From Gordonia sp. ABSL11-1 (GTDB lineage: Bacteria > Actinomycetota > Actinomycetes > Mycobacteriales > Mycobacteriaceae), in the NCBI RefSeq assembly GCF_030315685.1, contig NZ_JASXSI010000007.1, positions 62,001-126,000 on the forward strand: DNA of 64,000 bases, read 5' to 3'. Under the pieces are notes generated by a model. That model did not search any database. It was not told the origin of the DNA and saw only the letters and a list, made by a program, of their open reading frames with translations. Below, one piece after another: positions 57,822 to 64,000 of this stretch. Each line of letters begins with the position of its first letter. Within the stretch, counting starts at the first letter, position 1. The position numbers and the translations under genes were made by a program.

Positions 57822-57959
57822 GAACAACGATGCTAACGACCCGGGTGTGAGCCACGTCAACCGGTACAACGTGAGATTCGCCTCAGGTTCCCGAGCGATC
57901 GGTCGGGCCTGCGACGATGCTGGCCCGGAGGTGGCCGCCGAGGCAGTAGCGTCTGGGTC

Positions 57960-58751
57960 ATGACCATGGATGCCCCCGATGCCGCCGCCCTCACCGATCT
58001 CGTCGCCGACACGCGCTGGCGCGGGGTCGAGGTGGTCGACGCCACGGGTTCGACCAACGCGGATCTGGTCGCCAGGGCCGCCACCGAGGACGTCGACGGC
58101 CTCGTGCGCATCACCACCGATCAGACCGCCGGCCGCGGTCGGCATGCGCGGGTGTGGGTCGCGCCCGCGGGCAGCCAGCTCGCGATGTCGTCGGCGGTGG
58201 CGGTCGGCGACGACACCGAACATCTGGGCTGGCTCTCGTTGATCGCCGGATTGGCGGCGGTGGCGGCCATCGACGAGACCGTCGGGGTGCGGCCCGGCCT
58301 GAAGTGGCCCAACGACGTGCTGGTCGACGACCGGAAGGTGGCCGGGATCCTGTCGGAGTACACGCAGGGCGTCGCCGGGGGGATCGCTGTCATCGGGATC
58401 GGGATCAACACCGCGATGACGCCGGATCAGCTCCCGGTGCCGACCGCGACCTCGCTGGGGATCAGTACCGGCCGTCCGGTCGACGCGACCGCGCTGGCCG
58501 CGGCTTTCCTGAAGGAGCTGTCCGCGTTGCTCGAGTTGTGGCCCACCGACGTCGACCGACTGGCGCAGACCTACCGGTCCCGCAGCGACACCGTCGGAAA
58601 GAGGGTGCGCCTGGTCCTGCCGGGGGACCGGGAGATCGTCGGCACGGCGACCGGCGTCGACGCGGCGGGACGGATCGTCATCGACGCCGACGGCCGCGAG
58701 GTGGTGGCCGCGGCAGGCGACGTCACCCACCTGCGCGCCCTCGACGACTGA
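57960..58751 (+). CDS. birA: Biotin--[acetyl-CoA-carboxylase] ligase
   Basis: A 263-residue monofunctional BirA without the N-terminal repressor helix-turn-helix. It shows '[19 protein letters not shown]' (biotinyl-AMP loop, G-R-G-R) and '[18 protein letters not shown]'. It would biotinylate AccA3 and Pyc, both encoded here. The start is ATG 57960 or ATG 57966. Confidence 0.94.
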   Translation: MTMDAPDAAALTDLVADTRWRGVEVVDATGSTNADLVARAATEDVDGLVRITTDQTAGRGRHARVWVAPAGSQLAMSSAVAVGDDTEHLGWLSLIAGLAAVAAIDETVGVRPGLKWPNDVLVDDRKVAGILSEYTQGVAGGIAVIGIGINTAMTPDQLPVPTATSLGISTGRPVDATALAAAFLKELSALLELWPTDVDRLAQTYRSRSDTVGKRVRLVLPGDREIVGTATGVDAAGRIVIDADGREVVAAAGDVTHLRALDD

Positions 58752-58778
58752 GTGGTCGACGGCTAGATCGTCGACAGC

Positions 58779-59369
58779 TCAGGCGCGCTGAATGCTCTTG
58801 TGTCCCATGGCCGGCACGAGGGCGAGAATCGGTATGCCGATGACGAGGTGCAGCACCGCGGTCGCGATGCCCACCGAGATCTCCGCCGACAGCACGAGCG
58901 GTACGATGACCGCCGCGGCGATCAGCAGACCGACGATCCAGCGGAAGAACTGATCCGGCGATGGCGTGACGAGTTGGAGGACGTACCAGAGCGCGCCCGC
59001 GGCGAGGGCACACAGGAACCCGACGACGGCGAACCAGATCTCGTCGCGCGCCACCGGATTCCAGACCCCGAACTTGCCCGCTTCGTTGACGCGCTCGACG
59101 ATCGCCCGGATCACCCAGGCGACCAGCCAGGCGGCCAAACCGGTCACGACCCCGGTCATCACGACGCCGCCGACGAACATCGTCGGATTGATGTTCGGTC
59201 CCAGACGTTGTCTCGGACGCGCCGGCTCGGACCGGTAGCGCGGATCGCCGGCGTACTGCTCGGTGGGGTCGTTGTAGGGCGCGGACCGGCTGTAGGCCTG
59301 CGATTCATACCCCGGCTCGTAACGCGCGGTCCGAGGATCACGCGGGTCACGGGGATCGTGGTAGCTCAT
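58779..59369 (-). CDS. DUF6069-like membrane protein
   Basis: A 196-residue protein. Residues 1-60 are a polar, Tyr/Arg/Pro-rich cytoplasmic stretch. Four hydrophobic helices follow, at about 65-88, 105-130, 140-162 and 165-188, in the pattern of DUF6069-type actinobacterial membrane proteins. Function is unknown. It is convergent with birA and divergent from the PH-domain gene. Confidence 0.75.
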   Translation of the reverse strand: MSYHDPRDPRDPRTARYEPGYESQAYSRSAPYNDPTEQYAGDPRYRSEPARPRQRLGPNINPTMFVGGVVMTGVVTGLAAWLVAWVIRAIVERVNEAGKFGVWNPVARDEIWFAVVGFLCALAAGALWYVLQLVTPSPDQFFRWIVGLLIAAAVIVPLVLSAEISVGIATAVLHLVIGIPILALVPAMGHKSIQRA

Positions 59370-59449
59370 GGCTTCTCCTTGATCGGGCTCGGACCTGCAG
59401 CGGTGTAGTCCGCAGTGTACGTGGTCACACGCGGATTAAGCTGGCAGCC

Positions 59450-60022
59450 ATGGCCTATCCACGGGAGAACCTCGCCCCCGGCGAGGAGATCGTCCTGCAC
59501 CGGCATCCGCATTGGAAATGCCTGCTCGGACCGTTCATCCTGTTCCTCCTCATCACCGCCGTCGCGGGGATTCTGGCGGGCATCGTGACCGGCGCGCAGA
59601 TTGGTTCGACGGCCCGTCTCGTGCTGCTGATCATCGTCGGGGTGGTGTGGCTGGTCGGCTTCGTCTGGTTCTTCGTCCGCCCGCTCGTGTCCTGGAAGTC
59701 GACGCATTTCGTCCTCACCGATCGTCGGGTCATCTTCCGCAACGGCATCGTCACGCGATCGGGTATCGACATCCCGATCCGCCGGATCAACACGGTCGAG
59801 TTCCGGCACGGTCCGATCGACCGGCTGCTGCGGACCGGCACACTGATCATCGAATCCGCCTCCGACGAGCCGCTGTCGTTCGACGACATCCCGCAGGTCG
59901 AGAGGGTGCATGCGCTGCTCTATCACGAGGTGCTCGACGTCCATGACGAGTTCGACGACGAGGGGTCGCTGACCGGCGATCCGCAGGACGACCGACGACG
60001 CGACGAGGGGGTGGGTCGATGA
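59450..60022 (+). CDS. Membrane PH (YdbS-like) domain protein
   Basis: A 190-residue homologue of Rv3278c. Two helices (about 25-48 and 55-78) precede a bacterial PH domain ('FVLTDRRVIFRNGIVTRSG', 'DIPIRRINTVEFRHG'). An acidic C-terminal tail follows. The stop overlaps the response regulator's start by 4 bp (ATGA), linking this membrane protein to the two-component system. Confidence 0.9.
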   Translation: MAYPRENLAPGEEIVLHRHPHWKCLLGPFILFLLITAVAGILAGIVTGAQIGSTARLVLLIIVGVVWLVGFVWFFVRPLVSWKSTHFVLTDRRVIFRNGIVTRSGIDIPIRRINTVEFRHGPIDRLLRTGTLIIESASDEPLSFDDIPQVERVHALLYHEVLDVHDEFDDEGSLTGDPQDDRRRDEGVGR

Positions 60023-60693
60023 CCGACGTGCTGCTGGCCGAGGACGATGCTGCGATCGCGGAACCGTTGGCGCGGGCGCTGACCCGCGAGGGATACGGCT
60101 GCGAGGTGGTGACGAATGGTTCGGCGGCGCTCGATCAGGCCCTCGACAACCGGTTCGAACTGCTCATCCTCGATCTGGGTCTGCCCGAGATCGACGGGCT
60201 GGAGGTGTGCCGGCGTGTCCGGACGGCCCGACCCCAGTTGGCCGTGCTGATGCTGACGGCGCGCACCGACGAGGTGGACTTCGTCGTCGGCCTCGACGCG
60301 GGCGCCGACGACTACGTCGGCAAGCCGTTCCGCCTGGCCGAGTTGCTGGCGCGCGTCCGTGCGCTGCTCCGACGCCAGCAGAGCGCCGACGAGGTGCTCG
60401 ACGGCGGCGACATCCAGCTCGACAGCCGTGGCCGCCGGGTCCTGGTGAACGGCGAGGACCTCTTCCTGGCCAACCGTGAGTTCGATCTGCTCCGCTTCCT
60501 GATGGAACGACCCGGACAGGTCGTCAGCCGCGACGAGATCCTCACCGAGGTGTGGGGGTCGGCCGATCTGCGGTCGTCGAAGACGCTCGACATGCACATC
60601 TCATGGCTGCGCCGGAAGATCGGCGACGACCAGCACGACCGCCCGCGACACATCGTCACCGTGCGCGGCGTCGGCTTCCGGTTCGACCCCTGA
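60019..60693 (+). CDS. OmpR-family response regulator
   Basis: A 224-residue regulator. The receiver domain (1-120) has acidic residues 'LAEDD', the phosphorylated Asp52 in 'LLILDLGLPEIDG' and Lys in 'DDYVGKPF'. A winged-helix output domain (about 130-224) with 'SSKTLDMHISWLRRKIGDD' follows. It is encoded just before its probable partner kinase and is coupled to the PH-domain gene. Target genes are unknown. Confidence 0.93.
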   Translation: MTDVLLAEDDAAIAEPLARALTREGYGCEVVTNGSAALDQALDNRFELLILDLGLPEIDGLEVCRRVRTARPQLAVLMLTARTDEVDFVVGLDAGADDYVGKPFRLAELLARVRALLRRQQSADEVLDGGDIQLDSRGRRVLVNGEDLFLANREFDLLRFLMERPGQVVSRDEILTEVWGSADLRSSKTLDMHISWLRRKIGDDQHDRPRHIVTVRGVGFRFDP

Positions 60694-60713
60694 TCGAGCG
60701 TCGGGACTCCTCG

Positions 60714-62033
60714 ATGCGTCGTCGGATTCTCAACACGATGATCGCCATGATCGTGGCGGTCGGTCTGTTGCTGGGCATCCCGTTGAGCGTGATCGCGTGG
60801 TGGTGGGTCTCCGACAACGCGCACCAGAACCTGGACAGCCGGCTCAAGCTCATCTCCGATCAGCTGATCCGGCAGGAGGGCGCCGAGGGCAGCGTGGCGC
60901 CGGGCGGGCTGGACGTCGAGGCGTTCCAGTTGTTGCTGCCCGCGGGCGGCAGGCTGACCGTGCGGTATCCGGTCGGTGGTGGGGTGGAGGCGGTCACGAT
61001 CGTCGGCGAGCCGATCGAGGGCGCGACGATGAAGGACGCGATCGGATTGGGCAACGCCGGGTCGATCCTGCTGGAGATCCCGATGGATCAGGTGCGCAAC
61101 GATCAGTTGGCGGCGATCGGCATCGTCGCGCTGGTGGTCGCGTCGTCGATCGCGGCGGGCACGATCGTGGCGGCGGTCACCGCCGGGCGTATCGCCGATC
61201 CGCTGATCGATCTCGCCCAGCGCGCCGCGGCGATGGCGAAAGGCGACTTCCGCTCCGAGTGGAAGTCATACGGCATCAGCGAACTCGACCGCGTCTCGCG
61301 AGCCCTGGGTGACGCGAACTCGGAGATCGCCCTGCGGCTCGAACGCGAGGGCGAGATCGTCGGCGACGTCTCGCATCAGCTCCGCAGCAGGCTGACCGCG
61401 ATCCAGTTGCGTCTCGACGAACTGTCCCTGCACCACGACCCCGCGGTCGTGGCGGAGTCGGAGGCAGCGCTGGAGCAGGTCGAACGGCTCTCCCGTGAGC
61501 TCGACGAGATGGTGGCCGCGTCCCGCAACGACCCGGCGTCACCGAACGACATCGACGTGGAGGCGATGGTGCGCACCCTCATCGGCGACTTCCGCACGTC
61601 GTTCTCCGCGGCCAACCGGTCGATCTCGGCGACGTTCACCGGCAGCACCACGGCCGTGAGCGCACGTCCCGGACGACTGCGGGAGGCGCTGAGCGTCCTC
61701 GTCGACAACGCACTGCAGCACGGTGCGGGCACCTGCCGCATCGCGGTCGACGACCTGCCGCCCGCGGACATGGTGCGGATCACGGTCGCCGACGAGGGGC
61801 CCGGGGTCGACGACGCACTCGTCGGGATGATCTTCCGGCGCGGCTTCTCCGCCGGCCGGGGCAACGGCGTGGGCCTGTCGCTGGCGCGCGCGCTGGTCGA
61901 GGCCGATGGTGGTCGCCTCGAACTCACCTCACGCCGCCCGGCGGTGTTCTCGATCGTCACGCCGTCGTCCCATGGGCCGGACCAGGATGTCCGCCCGCCG
62001 ACGATCACGCGTGACCGAGTTCCTCATCGGTGA
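60714..62033 (+). CDS. Sensor histidine kinase
   Basis: A 439-residue membrane kinase. TM1 is about 8-31, an extracytoplasmic sensor of about 100 residues follows, and TM2 is about 133-157. HAMP ('RIADPLIDLAQRAAAMAKG') leads to HisKA with phospho-acceptor His221 in 'VGDVSHQLRSRLTAI'. The ATPase has an N-box 'LVDNALQHG' and G-boxes 'DEGPGVDD' and 'GNGVGLSLARA'. ATG 60714 was chosen because the preceding open frame overlaps the regulator. The C-terminus overlaps gtrA by 29 bp, tail-to-tail. Confidence 0.92.
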   Translation: MRRRILNTMIAMIVAVGLLLGIPLSVIAWWWVSDNAHQNLDSRLKLISDQLIRQEGAEGSVAPGGLDVEAFQLLLPAGGRLTVRYPVGGGVEAVTIVGEPIEGATMKDAIGLGNAGSILLEIPMDQVRNDQLAAIGIVALVVASSIAAGTIVAAVTAGRIADPLIDLAQRAAAMAKGDFRSEWKSYGISELDRVSRALGDANSEIALRLEREGEIVGDVSHQLRSRLTAIQLRLDELSLHHDPAVVAESEAALEQVERLSRELDEMVAASRNDPASPNDIDVEAMVRTLIGDFRTSFSAANRSISATFTGSTTAVSARPGRLREALSVLVDNALQHGAGTCRIAVDDLPPADMVRITVADEGPGVDDALVGMIFRRGFSAGRGNGVGLSLARALVEADGGRLELTSRRPAVFSIVTPSSHGPDQDVRPPTITRDRVPHR

Positions 62034-62565
62034 GTTCCTCGAGCGAGGGGTGCAGGTCGGTGGAGCCTGCGTCACCGCCGCGCAGCAGTTCCTCGGGGAA
62101 CGCGAACTTGCGCAGTGCCCAGAAGCGGAACGCCATCTGCAGCAGGTTGCCGATCAGGAACCCGAGGACGAAGTCGATGACGACCAGCTCGGTCACCGTG
62201 AGGTTGCTGCGGAGGTCGAAGACGTTGTTGGCGACCCACAGAGGCGCGGCGGCCAGGATGACGCCGACGCCGCTGATCACGAAGAACAGCATCGCCTCGT
62301 GATGGCGTTCGCGTCCGCCGCGGTTCTTGAACGCCCACTCCCGATTGAGGACGTAGCTCAGGATGGTCGCGAATGTGCCGGAGATCACCCGCGCGACGAC
62401 CGGTTTGGACTCGAGGACCGTGAAGGTGAGGAGGTAGAAGATGGCCAGGTCGAAGACGAATGTGGTTCCGCCGACGAGGCCGAACTTGATCAACTCGTGG
62501 TGCTGCATGAGGAGCCGACGAACCGGCTCGGGCAGTCGAGCGACCAGCTCGTCGATGAAGGGCAC
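62005..62565 (-). CDS. GtrA-family membrane protein
   Basis: A 186-residue protein, homologous to Rv3277, with four hydrophobic helices. It starts at 'LIKFGLVGGTTFVFDLAIF' and includes 'SYVLNREWAFKNRGG', the GtrA signature. GtrA proteins are thought to help move lipid-linked sugars for cell-surface polysaccharides. The start is GTG 62565, with ATG 62508 as an alternative. It is divergent from purK. Confidence 0.9.
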   Translation of the reverse strand: MPFIDELVARLPEPVRRLLMQHHELIKFGLVGGTTFVFDLAIFYLLTFTVLESKPVVARVISGTFATILSYVLNREWAFKNRGGRERHHEAMLFFVISGVGVILAAAPLWVANNVFDLRSNLTVTELVVIDFVLGFLIGNLLQMAFRFWALRKFAFPEELLRGGDAGSTDLHPSLEELTDEELGHA

Positions 62566-62643
62566 AAGGTCCGAGTGTACGAAACAAAATCGGCGCGTGA
62601 CTTCTCCGGGCGGTCCTGCGAATGATGTCGGCTTCGTGCCACG

Positions 62644-63861
62644 ATGTGTCGCGTGACTTCTCGCATGCCCACCGTGACGATGATCGGTGGTGGTCAGCTC
62701 GCCCGGATGACCCATCAGGCGGCCATCGCGCTCGGGCAGTGTCTCCGGGTCCTGGCGGCCGGCGACACCGACCCCGCGGCGCAGGTCAGCGCCGACGTGG
62801 TGCTCGGCTCCCACGACGACCTGTCGGATCTTCGACGTGCCGCGGAGGGGTCCACCGCGCTGACGTTCGACCACGAGGGCGTGCCGCTGGAGCACCTGCA
62901 GGCGCTGGAGGCGGACGGGGTGGCGGTCCGGCCGCCGTCGAAGGCTTTGCACTTCGCCCAGGACAAACTCGCGATGCGCGGCAGGGTCACCGAGCTGGGG
63001 TTGCCCGCGCCGGATTTCGCCGATTTGACCGATGAGCGCGAGCAGGCCCGTGAGCGACTGATCGCGTTCGGCGAGCGGAACGGGTGGTCGATCGTCCTCA
63101 AGGCGATCCGTGGCGGCTACGACGGTCGCGGTGTGTGGCTGCTCGACGACCGCTACGACGCGCTGGCGGTGTTCGACGCGCAGCACGGCAACGGTGTCGG
63201 ACTGATCGCCGAGCAGAAGGTCGCGATGGCGCGGGAGCTGTCGGCGATGGTGGCCCGCTCGCCGTTCGGCCAGGGTGCGGCGTGGCCCGTGGTGGAGACC
63301 GTGCAACGCAAGGGGCAATGTGCGGTCGTCATCGCGCCTGCCCCCGGTCTGTCCGACGATGTCGCCGAGCAGGCTCAGCAGATGGCGCTGCGCCTGGCGT
63401 CGGCACTCGGTGTCGTCGGCGTGATGGCGATGGAGTTGTTCGAGACCACCGAGGGCGACCTGTTGGTCAATGAGCTCGCCATGCGGCCGCACAACAGCGG
63501 GCACTGGACCATGGACGGTGCGGTCACCTCACAGTTCGAGCAGCATCTCCGCGCGGTGCTCGATTACCCGCTCGGCGACACCGCGGCCCGGACGGCGGTG
63601 ACGGTCATGGCCAACATCCTCGGCGCCGACGAGGCGCCGACGATGTCGATGGATGAGCGGCTGCACCACCTGATGGCCCGCATGCCCGATGCCAAGGTGC
63701 ATCTGTACGGTAAGGGCGAGCGTCCCGATCGCAAGATCGGTCACGTCAACATTGTTGGTACCGACAAGGATTCGGTTGCCGAGGTCCGCGAGCGCGCCGA
63801 GCGGGCCGCGCACTGGATGTCGCATGCCGAATGGACCGATGGATGGGATCCGCACTCATGA
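62644..63861 (+). CDS. purK: N5-carboxyaminoimidazole ribonucleotide synthase
   Basis: ATP-grasp enzyme of purine synthesis that converts AIR and bicarbonate to N5-CAIR. It has up to 405 residues: 'TMIGGGQLARMTHQAAIAL' at the N-terminus, 'IVLKAIRGGYDGRGVWLLD' as ATP loop, and 'LVNELAMRPHNSGHWTMDG' as metal/active-site block. The start is ATG 62644, GTG 62653 or ATG 62665; none has a strong ribosome site. The stop overlaps purE (ATGA). Confidence 0.95.
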   Translation: MCRVTSRMPTVTMIGGGQLARMTHQAAIALGQCLRVLAAGDTDPAAQVSADVVLGSHDDLSDLRRAAEGSTALTFDHEGVPLEHLQALEADGVAVRPPSKALHFAQDKLAMRGRVTELGLPAPDFADLTDEREQARERLIAFGERNGWSIVLKAIRGGYDGRGVWLLDDRYDALAVFDAQHGNGVGLIAEQKVAMARELSAMVARSPFGQGAAWPVVETVQRKGQCAVVIAPAPGLSDDVAEQAQQMALRLASALGVVGVMAMELFETTEGDLLVNELAMRPHNSGHWTMDGAVTSQFEQHLRAVLDYPLGDTAARTAVTVMANILGADEAPTMSMDERLHHLMARMPDAKVHLYGKGERPDRKIGHVNIVGTDKDSVAEVRERAERAAHWMSHAEWTDGWDPHS

Positions 63862-64000
63862 CCGACACACCCGACCCCGTTTCGCCGGACGCGACCCGCG
63901 AGGGCGCACCGTCGCCGGACGTGGCCGCCACGCAGGACACGCGCGCACCCGGGACCGAGGAGCCGGCCACGCCTGCGCCCGAGCCGACCCGGCCACGCGT
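63858..64000 (+). CDS. purE: Start of N5-CAIR mutase gene, 3' end outside window
   Basis: ATG 63858 overlaps the purK stop by 4 bp and opens a frame running to the window edge. The 47 visible residues are a Pro/Thr/Ala-rich, low-complexity leader ('PDPVSPDATREGAPSPD'), without catalytic motifs yet. The purE identity rests on the conserved purK-purE order. An unusual N-terminal extension would have to precede the enzyme core. Confidence 0.6.
   Translation, partial: MTDTPDPVSPDATREGAPSPDVAATQDTRAPGTEEPATPAPEPTRPR

Noticed and set aside
62005-63504. 499-codon minus-strand frame covering purK
   Set aside because: Only its last 186 codons are a real gene (gtrA). The rest is antisense shadow of purK.

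Overview
The window is a GC-rich chromosomal segment from a mycolic-acid-producing actinobacterium. Gene order points to the Mycobacteriales, and I infer a Gordonia-like organism. Three blocks match the Mycobacterium tuberculosis layout. They are lhr-nei2 (6.8-12.2 kb), sseA-sufE-accA3 (41.2-46.1 kb) and maf-accE5-accD5-birA-PH-domain gene-gtrA-purK-purE (55.3-64 kb). In M. tuberculosis the last two blocks adjoin. Here a cluster of acyltransferase genes and a scar of broken genes lies between them.

Left part (0-15 kb): a truncated glycine/proline-rich gene with a type VII secretion-associated look, a small coupled gene, a DUF222/HNH protein, divergent glpK and glpD, a PNPOx-fold protein, nei2 and lhr. 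A cobalamin riboswitch follows, leading cbtB, cbtA and a histidine-phosphatase-fold protein that has lost both catalytic histidines. An acyl-CoA dehydrogenase ends this part.

15-38.6 kb is metabolic. A leftward set (MFS permease, 8-oxoguanine-deaminase-like amidohydrolase, molybdenum hydroxylase FAD subunit, fused 2Fe-2S/Mo subunit) looks like purine or azaheterocycle salvage. PrpR and prpDBC form the 2-methylcitrate cycle for propionyl-CoA, and pyruvate carboxylase follows. Next come a P-loop kinase, a graveyard holding a shattered HpaB-type monooxygenase and an AraC stub, and metE behind a second cobalamin riboswitch. Then come uraH, uraD and an NCS2 purine permease fused to a second, catalytically degenerate UraD domain. 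A MocA-like molybdenum cofactor nucleotidyltransferase closes the purine theme.

38.5-41.2 kb holds a TetR repressor and a DHA2 efflux pump, with two TTGAG-type palindromes between them. 41.2-57.8 kb is about acyl-CoA and lipids: acyl-CoA carboxylase alpha, beta and epsilon subunits, four PapA/condensation-type acyltransferases, a secreted antigen-85-type esterase, and a WS/DGAT-like acyltransferase. The esterase has a clear sigma-70 promoter abutting a 15/19 match to the IdeR/DtxR iron box. That suggests an iron-responsive envelope-lipid locus. A paralogue of the WS/DGAT-like gene, once coupled to maf, survives only as end fragments around DNA carrying a 5'-truncated merR copy.

57.9-64 kb holds birA (which would biotinylate the two carboxylases in the window), membrane proteins, a two-component system, gtrA, purK and the start of purE. 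I saw no tRNA, rRNA, CRISPR array or intact insertion sequence.
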